Source: CAWJMF01 sp963843945
Lineage (GTDB): Bacteria > Vulcanimicrobiota > Vulcanimicrobiia > Vulcanimicrobiales > Vulcanimicrobiaceae
Length of the DNA: 64,000 nt
Assembly (NCBI GenBank): GCA_963843945.1
Contig: CAWJMF010000002.1
Span: forward strand, 124,001-188,000
Reading direction: 5' to 3'
Shown: one piece after another, positions 37,346 through 45,744 of the stretch
How positions within the stretch are numbered: position 1 is the first letter of the stretch
How the letters are laid out: each line of letters starts with the position of its first letter
Translations under genes and position numbers: made by a program
The notes under the pieces: model-generated
The model's input: only the letters and a program-made list of their open reading frames with translations
Databases searched by the model: none
What the model was told of the DNA's origin: nothing

Positions 37346-37524
37346 TCGCGCGCTTTCCTGAGAGCGCGATGAGCCGGGGATGAGATTGTGAGCGTTCTCA
37401 GGACGCTCTCATGATCGTGCGCCGCACCGCCGCCTATGCTAGGGCCGAGTCAAACTCGCGGGGCGACGTTCTTGCAAAGAAGCGCCCCGAAATGCAAACG
37501 CTTCGGCAAGGAAGGTAGTACGCT
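37346..37524 (+). promoter_or_regulatory. Upstream region of the lipoprotein gene with inverted repeats
   Basis: It contains imperfect inverted repeats around 37383-37412 (GTGAGCGTTCTCAGG and ACGCTCTCATG) and a similar TGAGAGCG element at 37359. TATGCT near 37434 could be a -10 box, but no good -35 is seen. An AAGGAAGG ribosome site lies about 10 bases before ATG 37525. Confidence 0.35.
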
Positions 37525-38610
37525 ATGCGAACCCCACTCACGTTCGCGCTCTTGACCGCATTCGCGCTCGCGGGATGCAGCGGCGGCGGCTCGGGCGCTC
37601 CCACGAATCCCAATCCTAATCCCGGCGGTTCGACGCCCTCTTCGATGGACGTCGCGCAGTCGGGCGCGCTGGCCGCCAGCGATGCGATCGAGCAAGGTTC
37701 GCTCGAAAGCGACATCTCGAACGGCTCGATGTCGTCCGGCTCAAGTTTCCGCGTGCGTTCGAACGCCCGCCCGGCGGTGGCCGACGGCAGCTGCAACAAC
37801 GGCATCGAGCGAACCGTCACCGTCATCAGTCCGACCGAGACCAAATACGACGTGAAGTTCTTCTACGACGCGGCCTGCACCGAACTCGCGCGGGAAGTGC
37901 AAAGCGACGTCGTGACCAGCGGCTCGGGCGAAACGATCGCGCGCAACGCCGCGAACTACAACCTGACCGGCACGCTGCTCACGACCCGCATCACCAGCTA
38001 CGCGATCACCGGCGTTCCCTCGACCGGAAATTTTACGCAGTTTCTGACGAGCGCGTTGACGGTCGGCACCGCGAGCAGCCCGGAGGCTCAAATCGCGCGC
38101 ACCGACACCTTCGAAGCCTCAACGCCGGCCAGCGGCGGCCTCAGCGGCAGCTCGGGACGGGTCGTGAATCCGGCCGGCTTCGCCTCGTCGTACGGCCACA
38201 ACGCCGCGCTGAGCGGCGCCACCTGGAGCATCGACGGGTCCGGTGACGTCACTTTCGCGGGCACGCGTAACGGCGAGCTGTATCGTGGGCCCTTCCTCGG
38301 GCTAAGCCTGCCCTCGACCCCGCCTTTCACCGTGAGCGGCGGAACGGAGATCGGCGGTTCGGCGATCAGCGGCAGCGTCGAGTTCGACGTCAACGGCAAC
38401 CTGATCGCGGTCTCGCTCACGGGCACGTTCCTCAAGGGGGATACGCTCAGCGTGACGAGCGCGGGCTCGCCGCTGACCGTCAGCGGCACGATCGCGAGCC
38501 CGAGCGGATCGACCGTCGCGACCTTCACGACGGACCAGTACGGCGACGGAACGATCACCTACGCGAACGGCAGCCAGGGTCTCATTCTCGACTGGCACGT
38601 CGTCCGCTAG
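37525..38610 (+). CDS. Secreted lipoprotein of unknown function
   Basis: A 361-residue lipoprotein: lipobox LAGC with Cys18, a Gly/Pro/Asn-rich linker (to about residue 40), then a beta-rich domain with many Ser, Thr and Gly. Two Cys (near 89 and 117: DGSCNNG, DAACTE) may form a disulfide after export. Strand-repeat texture such as TTRITSYAITG, GDVTFAGTRNGELY and SGSVEFDVNGNLIAVS suggests an extracellular beta-sandwich or lipocalin-like fold. I cannot name the family. A strong hairpin follows immediately. Confidence 0.65.
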   Translation: MRTPLTFALLTAFALAGCSGGGSGAPTNPNPNPGGSTPSSMDVAQSGALAASDAIEQGSLESDISNGSMSSGSSFRVRSNARPAVADGSCNNGIERTVTVISPTETKYDVKFFYDAACTELAREVQSDVVTSGSGETIARNAANYNLTGTLLTTRITSYAITGVPSTGNFTQFLTSALTVGTASSPEAQIARTDTFEASTPASGGLSGSSGRVVNPAGFASSYGHNAALSGATWSIDGSGDVTFAGTRNGELYRGPFLGLSLPSTPPFTVSGGTEIGGSAISGSVEFDVNGNLIAVSLTGTFLKGDTLSVTSAGSPLTVSGTIASPSGSTVATFTTDQYGDGTITYANGSQGLILDWHVVR

Positions 38611-38613
38611 GTA

Positions 38614-38645
38614 GAAGCGGCCGCCGCCCCGCCGGCGGCCGCTTC
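38614..38645 (+). terminator. Hairpin after the lipoprotein gene
   Basis: A perfect 13-bp stem GAAGCGGCCGCCG/CGGCGGCCGCTTC (38614-38626 and 38633-38645) with loop CCCCGC, 3 bases after the stop. No T tract follows. Confidence 0.6.
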
Positions 38646-38700
38646 CCTCCCCGTCTAATCGAACAGGAGTTCGATCAAGCGGCGCGAAGTCGGTATTCCC

Positions 38701-39615
38701 GTGAGCTGGCTGGCCAAACTCCGGAATGCCCTGGGCCGATCGCGCGAGTCGCTAGCCGGCGTCGAGAGCCTGGCTCAGGCGCGCCGCCCGCTCGATGCCG
38801 CCTTCTGGGAGGAGCTCGAGGAGCTTTTGATCGCCGCCGACTTCGGCGTGCCGACCACGGAAAAGATTATGGGCGGCTTGCACATCGTGGCCCGGCAAGA
38901 GCTTTGGCGGCGCAGCGACGAAGCCGTCGCCCGTTTCAAAGCCGACGTGCAACGCTTCCTCACGCTTCCGGACGCCGGCCTCGCGCTGCGCTCGAAGCCT
39001 GCCGTGGTGCTGATCGTCGGCGTCAACGGCAGCGGGAAGACCACGACGATCGGAAAGCTCGCGAAACTCTTGTCGTCCGAGGGCAAGCGCGTGATGGTGG
39101 TCGCGGCAGACACCTTTCGCGCCGCTGCCGCCGAACAGCTCGAGATTTGGGCCGCGCGCGCCGGCGCGGAGTTCGTCCGCGGACGCGAAGGCGCCGATCC
39201 TTCGTCGGTCGTGCACGACGGCCTCGCCCTCGCCAAGTCGCGCAAGCTCGACATCGTCTTGATCGACACGGCCGGGCGCCTCCAAACTAAGAGCAACCTG
39301 ATGGAAGAGCTGAAGAAGATGCGCCGCGTCATCGAGCGCGAGTCGGGCGCACCGCCGGACGAGACGCTTCTCGTGGTCGACGGAACGACGGGTCAAAACG
39401 CCGTCTCGCAAGCGAAGCTCTTCGACGAAGCCACCAAGCTGACGGGCGTCGTCGTGACCAAGCTCGATTCGACCGCAAAGGGCGGCGTGCTCGTCGCGAT
39501 CGTCGACACGCTGGAAATTCCGATCAAGTTCGTCGGCATCGGCGAAGCGATCGACGAACTCCGCCCCTTCGATCCGGCGGCGTTCACGAGCGCACTGTTC
39601 GACTCGGCCGCATGA
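38701..39615 (+). CDS. ftsY: Signal recognition particle receptor FtsY
   Basis: A 304-residue SRP GTPase that docks ribosome-SRP complexes at SecYEG. It contains the N domain (to about 90), G1 VGVNGSGKTTTIGKLA, the insertion-box DTFRAAAAEQLEIWA, DTAGRLQTKSNLMEEL, and TKLDSTAKGG with the closing GIGEAIDELRPFD. The acidic A domain of E. coli FtsY is absent, as in many bacteria. GTG 38701 start. Confidence 0.95.
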   Translation: MSWLAKLRNALGRSRESLAGVESLAQARRPLDAAFWEELEELLIAADFGVPTTEKIMGGLHIVARQELWRRSDEAVARFKADVQRFLTLPDAGLALRSKPAVVLIVGVNGSGKTTTIGKLAKLLSSEGKRVMVVAADTFRAAAAEQLEIWAARAGAEFVRGREGADPSSVVHDGLALAKSRKLDIVLIDTAGRLQTKSNLMEELKKMRRVIERESGAPPDETLLVVDGTTGQNAVSQAKLFDEATKLTGVVVTKLDSTAKGGVLVAIVDTLEIPIKFVGIGEAIDELRPFDPAAFTSALFDSAA

Positions 39616-39631
39616 AGCGCGCGTTCCACAA

Positions 39632-39647
39632 TGCCACACAGGTGGCA
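39632..39647 (+). promoter_or_regulatory. Perfect inverted repeat upstream of recA
   Basis: TGCCAC-ACAG-GTGGCA lies 57 bases before the recA ATG, in the only gap between ftsY and recA. It does not match the E. coli, Bacillus or alphaproteobacterial LexA boxes but has the right place and symmetry for an SOS operator. Confidence 0.4.
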
Positions 39648-39704
39648 CACGCCCGGCGTACGATCGCCGCACGCACCCCCCTGACGGAGGCCTCGTAGAA
39701 ATTC

Positions 39705-40766
39705 ATGGCTCAAGATGAGAAGACGGTTGCACTGAACAACGCGCTCGCGCAAATCGAGCGCCAGTTCGGCAAGGGCGCCATCATGAAGATGGGCGATCTC
39801 GCGGAACGGATGGCCTACGACGTCATCTCGACCGGCTCGATCGCGCTGGACCTTGCGCTCGGGGTCGGGGGGTTGCCGCGCGGCCGCGTGGTCGAGATCT
39901 ACGGTCCGGAATCGAGCGGGAAAACGACCTTGGCCTTGCACGTCATCGCCGAGGCACAGCGGGCCGGCGGCACGGCCGCTTTCGTCGACGTCGAGCACGC
40001 GCTCGATCCCGGCTACGCCTCGGCGCTCGGCGTCGACCTCGACTCGCTGCTCGTCTCGCAGCCCGATACCGGCGAACAGGCGCTCGACATCGCGGAGATG
40101 CTGGTGCGGAGCAACGCGGTCGACGTGGTCGTCGTCGACTCGGTCGCGGCGCTCGTGACCAAGGCCGAACTCGAAGGCGACATGGGCGACACGCACGTCG
40201 GCCTCCAGGCGCGTCTCATGTCGCAGGCGCTGCGCAAACTCACGGCTGCGATTTCGCGTTCGAAGTGCGTGATGATCTTCATCAATCAGCTGCGCGAAAA
40301 AGTCGGCGTCATGTTCGGCAGCCCCGAAACGACCTCCGGCGGCCGCGCGCTGAAGTTCTACGCCTCGGTTCGGCTGGACGTGCGCAAACTCGAGCAGATC
40401 AAAGTCGGCCAGGAAGTCGTCGGCACGCGGACGCGCGTCAAAGTGGTCAAGAATAAAGTCGCACCGCCGTTCCGGCAGGCCGAATTCGACATCACCTACG
40501 GCAAGGGCATCTCGAAGATGGGATCGATCCTCGACGTCGCGCTCGAACGCAACATCGTTGGCAAGAGCGGCTCGTGGTACACCTACGGCGACATCCGCAT
40601 CGGTCAAGGCCGCGAAAACTCCAAGGCGTACCTCGAGGAACACTCCGACCTCGCCGAGGAGCTGTCGGCGAAAATTCGCGAGGCGCTGAAAGCCACCGTC
40701 TCGACCAATGGGAGCGGTGCCGCGCTTGCGACGTCTGCCTTACAAACCGGCAGCGACGAGGAATAG
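39705..40766 (+). CDS. recA: RecA recombinase
   Basis: A 353-residue strand-exchange ATPase with the N-terminal ALAQIERQFGKGAIMKMGD, Walker A GPESSGKTT, VDVEHALDP, VVVDSVAALV (Walker B), the L1-L2 region (GDTHVGLQARLMSQALRK; INQLREKVGVMFGSPETT) and the acidic tail. It is the central enzyme of homologous recombination and the SOS response. recX overlaps its 3' end. Confidence 0.97.
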   Translation: MAQDEKTVALNNALAQIERQFGKGAIMKMGDLAERMAYDVISTGSIALDLALGVGGLPRGRVVEIYGPESSGKTTLALHVIAEAQRAGGTAAFVDVEHALDPGYASALGVDLDSLLVSQPDTGEQALDIAEMLVRSNAVDVVVVDSVAALVTKAELEGDMGDTHVGLQARLMSQALRKLTAAISRSKCVMIFINQLREKVGVMFGSPETTSGGRALKFYASVRLDVRKLEQIKVGQEVVGTRTRVKVVKNKVAPPFRQAEFDITYGKGISKMGSILDVALERNIVGKSGSWYTYGDIRIGQGRENSKAYLEEHSDLAEELSAKIREALKATVSTNGSGAALATSALQTGSDEE

Positions 40767-41259
40767 CGCGCAGGCGCAAAGGCCCCTCGCGCCGGCGCGC
40801 CTCACGGCGCTGCGCATGTTGGCGCAGCGCCGGCTCACCGAAGCCCAGCTCTTTGCGCGCCTGCTCCGTCGCGGTTACGACGCCGCGGCGGTCGCGGGCG
40901 CCGTCGAGCGTTGTAAAGCGGAAGGCTTGGTCGACGACCGGCTCTTCGCCGAACTCTTCGTCGAAGGCCGCAAAAAGGCGCTCGGCAACGCGCGCTTGGT
41001 GGCTGAATTGGTTCGGCGCGGGATCGCGCGCGACGCGGCGCTGGCGAGCGTCGCGTCAAGCGGACGCGGCGAGGAGGCTCGGCTCGCAGCGGCGCTCGAA
41101 AAGCTGTTCCGGACGCGGCCGGGCGTCAGCTATCCGAGCGCGGCGCGCGCGCTCGAGCGGCTCGGCTTCCCAGCTTCGGCGATCTACCGGCAACTGCGGC
41201 TGCGCGCCGCCGCGAATGGTGACGTCCCCGCCGAGGATTACGAACGCGAGCAAGCGTAG
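40708..41259 (+). CDS. recX: RecX-family RecA regulator
   Basis: A 183-residue helical-repeat protein with the RecX pattern LTALRMLAQRRLTEAQLFARLLRRGYDAAAV, VDDRLFAELFVEGRKKALG and AARALERLGFPASAI. It modulates RecA filament activity. ATG 40708 gives a 59-base overlap with recA; an internal TTG at 40729 would also work, since the first 30 residues are not conserved. The recA-recX order is standard. Confidence 0.88.
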   Translation: MGAVPRLRRLPYKPAATRNSAQAQRPLAPARLTALRMLAQRRLTEAQLFARLLRRGYDAAAVAGAVERCKAEGLVDDRLFAELFVEGRKKALGNARLVAELVRRGIARDAALASVASSGRGEEARLAAALEKLFRTRPGVSYPSAARALERLGFPASAIYRQLRLRAAANGDVPAEDYEREQA

Positions 41260-42587
41260 TGCCAGGCATGCGGTCTCTCGTCGCGGCGCTTATCGCAGCG
41301 ACCGTCGTGGTTTGTGCGATGGTGCCGGGCAAGGGCGTCGAGCTCGAGACGATCGCGCGAGCTGCCTCCGAGTATCACAACCCGAACGCGCGTCTCGAAT
41401 CGATGTACCGGGCAGCCTTACTCAACACCAGCCAGCAGGCGGTGTTCGCGCCCGACGGCACGGCCTACGTTAAGACGGGCGACATTCCGGCCGAGTGGCT
41501 GAGAGACGCCAGCGCGCAAGTCCGGCCCTATCTGTTTTTTGCGAAAACGGACCCGCAAGTCGCGGCGCTCTTGCGCGGCATCATCGCGCGCGAAGGCAAG
41601 TACCTCCAAATCGATCCGTACGCTAACGCGTTCACCCTCGACTACCGGGTCTGGGAAGAGAAGTTCGAGCTCGATTCGCTCTGCTATCCCATCGTGCTGG
41701 CGTGGTCGTACTGGAAGGCCACCGGCGACACGTCGATCTTCACCGGCGACCTTTCGCTCGGCTTCGACAAGGCGCTGGAGACGATGGAGCGCGAGCAAGA
41801 TCACGCCCGCAACTCCAAATATACGCACAAGGAGCTGCACGACGACAAGGGTACCTCGGGTACGCCCCGGCCCGTCGGCTACACGGGCATGATCTGGACC
41901 GGTTTCCGGCCCTCGGACGACGCCTGCCAGTACAACTATCTCATCCCCTCGGAGATGATGGCGGTCGTCGCACTCGGCGATCTCGACGAAATCGAGCGGA
42001 CCGTGTACCGGAACTTGATCAAGTCCAACCGCGCGCGGACGATGCGTTCGGAAGTGCAGGACGGGATCCAAAAGTACGGCGAGATCTTCACGCCGAACTA
42101 CGGCTACGTCTACGCGTACGAGGTCGACGGCTTGGGTAACAAGACCTTGATGGACGACGCGAACATCCCGAGCCTCCTTTCGGCGCCCTACATCGGCTAC
42201 ACCAAAGCCGACAGCTTCGTGTACAAGAATACGCGGCGCTTTCTACTCTCGAAGGACGATCCGTACTACTACATCGGCTCGGTCGCGCGCGGCATCGGAA
42301 GCGCGCATACGAGCGACGGCTACGTCTGGCCCCTCGCCTTGATCGTCCAAGGGCTTACGGCCACCTCCGACAGCGAGCGCAAGGACGTCCTCGATCAGCT
42401 GCTCGCCAGCGATCCCGGCGATCATCTCCTGCACGAGTCCTTCGATCCGAACAATCCGGCGAAGTTCACGCGGGCCGACTTCGGCTGGCCGAACGCGCTC
42501 TTCAGCGAATTCGTCATGACCTACCTGAACGGCGTGGCGCCGCTTCCGATGGGAAACACGAGCGATCTCGAGTTTCGTGGCGAGTAG
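41259..42587 (+). CDS. Secreted GH125 glycoside hydrolase (exo-alpha-1,6-mannosidase type)
   Basis: A 442-residue protein with a signal peptide (about 1-24) and the GH125 (formerly DUF1237) sequence: TGDIPAEWLRDASAQVRPYL, VWEEKFELDSLCYPI, GYTGMIWTGFRPSDDACQYN, SEMMAVVALGDL and the SARGIGS-like VARGIGSAHT. Known members remove alpha-1,6-mannose from non-reducing ends. The catalytic acid and base are not assigned here. GTG 41259 overlaps the recX stop; ATG 41268 is an alternative. It ends inside purA. Its mannose target would suit polyprenol-mannose glycans made by GT87/GT-C enzymes (inference). Confidence 0.85.
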   Translation: MPGMRSLVAALIAATVVVCAMVPGKGVELETIARAASEYHNPNARLESMYRAALLNTSQQAVFAPDGTAYVKTGDIPAEWLRDASAQVRPYLFFAKTDPQVAALLRGIIAREGKYLQIDPYANAFTLDYRVWEEKFELDSLCYPIVLAWSYWKATGDTSIFTGDLSLGFDKALETMEREQDHARNSKYTHKELHDDKGTSGTPRPVGYTGMIWTGFRPSDDACQYNYLIPSEMMAVVALGDLDEIERTVYRNLIKSNRARTMRSEVQDGIQKYGEIFTPNYGYVYAYEVDGLGNKTLMDDANIPSLLSAPYIGYTKADSFVYKNTRRFLLSKDDPYYYIGSVARGIGSAHTSDGYVWPLALIVQGLTATSDSERKDVLDQLLASDPGDHLLHESFDPNNPAKFTRADFGWPNALFSEFVMTYLNGVAPLPMGNTSDLEFRGE

Positions 42588-43855
42588 CGCCGCGACGCCG
42601 GAAAAAGCCGACATCATTCTCGGCGTGCAGTGGGGCGACGAAGGGAAAGGCCGGGTCGTCGACGCGTATGCCGGCGACTACGACGTGGTGGCGCGCTTCG
42701 GCGGCGGCGACAACGCCGGCCATACGCTGGTCGTCGGCGAGCGGAAGATGGCGCTGCGCATCGTCCCGAGCGGCGTTCTGCGCGAGCGTCCCGAGCTTTT
42801 CATCGGCGGCGGAACGGTCGTCAGCCTCAGAGGGCTCGTCGCCGAGCTCGACATGCTGGCGGCGGCCGGGGTCGATCTGCAGCGCATCAAGATATCCGAT
42901 CGCGCCCACCTCGTGTTGCCGTATCATCCGGCACTCGATCGCGTTTCCGAACGGGCGCGCGGACAGTCGGCCATCGGGACGACGGGACGCGGCATCGGGC
43001 CCGCCTACGCCGACAAAGCGGCGCGCCTCGGCGTGACCTTCGGCGATCTACGCGACGTCGATCGGTTGCTCGACACGATTCGCCGGACGGCGCATTGGCA
43101 CGCGCTGCAACTCCAGGACGAGGAGGCTGCCGGCGGCGAAGCCGCGATCCTCGAAGCCGTGGAGCTCGCGCCCCGCGTGCTCGCGCACGTGGTGGACGGC
43201 GTCGAGTACCTCCATGGAAAGCTCGAAAGCGGCGCGCGCGTCCTCGTGGAGGGGGCGCAAGGAACCCTGCTCGACGTCGGCTTCGGCACCTATCCGTACG
43301 TGACGAGCTCGCATACGATCGCGGGTGGCGCGTGCGTCGGACTGGGCTTGGGGCCCACGCAGATCGGCCGCGTCATCGGCGTAGCCAAGGCCTACTCGAC
43401 GCGCGTCGGCAGCGGTCCGTTTCCCTCGGAACTTCACGATGCGATCGGCGAGCGTCTGCGCGAACGCGGCGGCGAGTTCGGCACGAACACGGGCCGGCCG
43501 CGCCGCTGCGGCTGGTTCGACGGCGTCGCGGCGCGCTACGCCGCGCGCATCAACGGACTCACCTCGGTCGTCGTGACGAAGCTCGACGTGTTGACCGGCC
43601 TCGAGCGCGTCGGCATCGTTAAGGAATATCGCAGTGCCGGCCAAACGGTCGGGTTTTCGGGCGCCGGCGAGCCGGGACTCGATACCGGTCGTGGAGTGGT
43701 TCGAGGGCTGGAACGACGACCTCTCGGAGATTCGGCGCATCGCGGATCTGCCGGCAGCGGCGCGCCGCTACGTGGCAGCACTTGAGGCAAACCTCGGCGT
43801 ACCGATCGATGCGGTTTCGCTCGGCCCGGAACGTGCTTCGCTCGCGCTAGCTTAA
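42577..43855 (+). CDS. purA: Adenylosuccinate synthetase, one frameshift
   Basis: Makes adenylosuccinate from IMP, aspartate and GTP. It has the P-loop-like GVQWGDEGKGRVVD, FGGGDNAGHTLVV, TTGRGIGPAYADK, VEGAQGTLLDVGFGTYPYVT and STRVGSGPFPSEL. The last 55 residues (VVEWFEGWNDDL, LGVPIDAVSLGPER) are in the next frame; one extra base near 43684-43687 accounts for it and gives a 425-residue protein. GTG 42577 overlaps the GH125 gene by 11 bases. Confidence 0.93.
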
Positions 43856-43875
43856 CTCGCGCGCGCCGGCGCGCT

Positions 43876-44508
43876 TCAGCTCGGGGATGCGATGACGCGC
43901 AGCAGCAGTCCGAAGACGATCGCGACCGCGAGATAGGGCGCGAACGCCATCGGCTCGGTTCGGCGTCCGCGAATCCAGCCGACCGCAACGAGCGCGAGGC
44001 AGGCCGCCGCGAAGGTCAAGAGCGAGAGTTGAAAGCCGAGCACCGCGCCGCCGAGTGCGGCGAGTTTGCTGTCGCCCCAGCCCATGCCGCGCTCCTTCGA
44101 GAGCAGGGCGGCTAGGGCGAACGGGAGGAAGGCGGCGATCGTCGACCAGAGCAGCGTCCAGCTGAACTCGTGCTGCACGAAGGCCGCGATGACGACCACG
44201 CCGAGCGGTATCAAGGTGAAGTAGTCGGGGATGAACCCGAACGCGACGTCGCTGTACCACGCGGCGCAGAGCGAGACGCTCACGAACGCCAGGATGGCGA
44301 AGGGGATGAGCGCTACTCCGCGGGCGGCCAGGATTCCGCCGATGATCGCGCTGCAGGCGGTGAGCGCGAGCGCGAGTTTTTGCGTTTGCTTCGGATCGCG
44401 ATCCTCACGTTTGCGTGGAGACCGCGATCCGATGAAGGCGCTCAGTTGCATGCCGAGATACGATGCGCAACCGAAGACGAGCGCCGAGGCGAAGACCCAG
44501 AGGAGCAC
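43876..44508 (-). CDS. Type IV prepilin peptidase (A24), module copy 1
   Basis: A 210-residue membrane aspartic peptidase that cleaves and often N-methylates type IV prepilins. About six helices; the catalytic aspartates are Asp87 in WYSDVAFGFIPDY and Asp146 in GMGWGDSKLAALGGA (the GxGD motif). The N-terminal methyltransferase-type zinc domain of PilD is missing, as in TadV/CpaA. It is the last gene of the first Flp/Tad module and follows the Ser/Thr/Pro-tailed pseudopilin by 18 bases. GTG 44508 start. Most similar to the second copy at 48.4-49.0 kb. Confidence 0.93.
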   Translation of the reverse strand: MLLWVFASALVFGCASYLGMQLSAFIGSRSPRKREDRDPKQTQKLALALTACSAIIGGILAARGVALIPFAILAFVSVSLCAAWYSDVAFGFIPDYFTLIPLGVVVIAAFVQHEFSWTLLWSTIAAFLPFALAALLSKERGMGWGDSKLAALGGAVLGFQLSLLTFAAACLALVAVGWIRGRRTEPMAFAPYLAVAIVFGLLLRVIASPS

Positions 44509-44526
44509 CGGCTAGACGCTCATTTC

Positions 44527-45744
44527 CTAGAAGAAGCTCCCCTGGGGTGACGTTGCGGTCGGGACCGGCGTCGGCGTCGGGCTCGGAGTCGGCGTCGGCG
44601 ATGGCGTCGGCGACGGCGACGGCGAGGGTGACGGCGAGTGGCTCGGTGACGGTGACGGCGACGGCGAGTGGGTCGGGCTGGGCGACGGCGTGGGCGATGG
44701 CGAGTGCGTCGGGCTTGCGGTCGGCGAAGCGGTCGGCACGGCCGTGGCGGTACGCGTCGGGCTCGGGCTCGGAGTCGGGGTCTTGGTGGGCGTGGCGGTC
44801 GGGCTGCCGTGGGCGGTCGGCGTCGGTGACGGCGACGGCGTGTGGGTGGCGGCAGTCGTCGGCGTGGCCGTCGGGATCGCGGTCGGCGTGTGCGTCGGGG
44901 TTGGCGACGGCGTCGGCGAGGGCGAGTGGGTCGGTGTCGGCGCGACGGTCGGGCTCGCGGTCGGGCTGGCCGTCGGGTGCACGGTCGGGCTCGGCGTCGG
45001 ACTCGGGCTCGGCGTCGGGCTCGGGCTCGGCGTCGGGCTCGGACTCGGCGTCGGGGACGGAGAAGCGAGCCCCGGCGGCGGCGAGAACGACAAACACGTT
45101 TCGGGCGTCGCGATCGCCGGCGCGGCGGCGACGGAGGTCGGGAACTGCGTCGGCGCCGAGGTCGGCGTCGTCGAATCGAATTGACCTTCCAGCGAGTTCT
45201 GGACGGTTTGGCCGAGGCCGGCGCATTGCGTCAACGTGGCGACGTCGGGGGAGCGGAAGAAGTTCTGCATTCCGCTGTTCGACGAAGCGGTCGTGCCCAG
45301 CACGTTGGACATGAAGCCGCCGCCGGTCGAAGCGCTCGAGGTGATCAGCGCGGCGTTGTCCTGAACGATGACCGGCTGATGGTAGCTCTCGGGAGCCGAG
45401 ACGATCGTCTGGTTGGCGAAACAGTCGGGTGACGGCGAGGCGGCCGGTTCGAAGAACGCTTTGCGCGGGCCGGCGCCGTCGACGATGCTCTGTGAGGCCG
45501 GCTGACAGGCGGTCGGTCTGAACGGCGGTTGACCGTCGATCGTCGCGTACATCGAATAGAGCGAGTAGTCGGCGTACGGGTTGGAGAGCTGCGAGACGAC
45601 GCCGCCGTAGCGGACTCCCATCTGCACGCGTTCGGTCATCGCGCCTTCGCGCACCGCCCACATGATGCCGAACAGGCCCATGAGGAACAGCGGAAGTGCG
45701 ATCGTCGTTTCGGTCAGGGCTTGGCCGCGAGAGAATTTTTTCAT
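44527..45744 (-). CDS. TadE-like pseudopilin with long Ser/Thr/Pro tail, module copy 1
   Basis: A 405-residue protein. It begins MKKFSRGQALTETTIALPLF: a prepilin-type site RG/QALTE with Glu at mature position 5, then a hydrophobic helix. A domain of about 200 residues follows with VQMGVRYGGVVSQLSNPYAD and ALITSSASTGGGFMSNVLG, shared with the second copy, and then about 180 residues of PSPTPSP/PTPTP repeats. The tail looks like a mucin-type or collagen-like stalk and is a candidate for O-glycosylation (inference). The start overlaps the TadG-like stop by one base. Confidence 0.85.
   Translation of the reverse strand: MKKFSRGQALTETTIALPLFLMGLFGIMWAVREGAMTERVQMGVRYGGVVSQLSNPYADYSLYSMYATIDGQPPFRPTACQPASQSIVDGAGPRKAFFEPAASPSPDCFANQTIVSAPESYHQPVIVQDNAALITSSASTGGGFMSNVLGTTASSNSGMQNFFRSPDVATLTQCAGLGQTVQNSLEGQFDSTTPTSAPTQFPTSVAAAPAIATPETCLSFSPPPGLASPSPTPSPSPTPSPSPTPSPSPTPSPTVHPTASPTASPTVAPTPTHSPSPTPSPTPTHTPTAIPTATPTTAATHTPSPSPTPTAHGSPTATPTKTPTPSPSPTRTATAVPTASPTASPTHSPSPTPSPSPTHSPSPSPSPSHSPSPSPSPSPTPSPTPTPSPTPTPVPTATSPQGSFF
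44545..45066 (-). repeat. DNA coding the Ser/Thr/Pro tail, copy 1
   Basis: A low-complexity tract built of degenerate 6-12-base units (GGCGTCGG, GGCGACGG and relatives on the plus strand) encodes PSPT/PTPSP repeats. On the plus strand it is an apparent Gly-Val open frame, which is only the shadow. Such tracts can vary in length by slippage. Confidence 0.85.

Noticed and set aside
44545..45066. Tandem repeats as a CRISPR array
   Set aside because: Units are 6-12 bases, degenerate and in coding phase; no 24-40 base repeats with unique spacers and no cas genes.
44690..45184. Plus-strand Gly-Val repeat protein, also seen at 49030-49431
   Set aside because: It is the reverse complement of the Ser/Thr/Pro tail codons; the minus-strand frame belongs to a coherent prepilin-like protein with conserved paralogue, so the plus-strand frame is a shadow.
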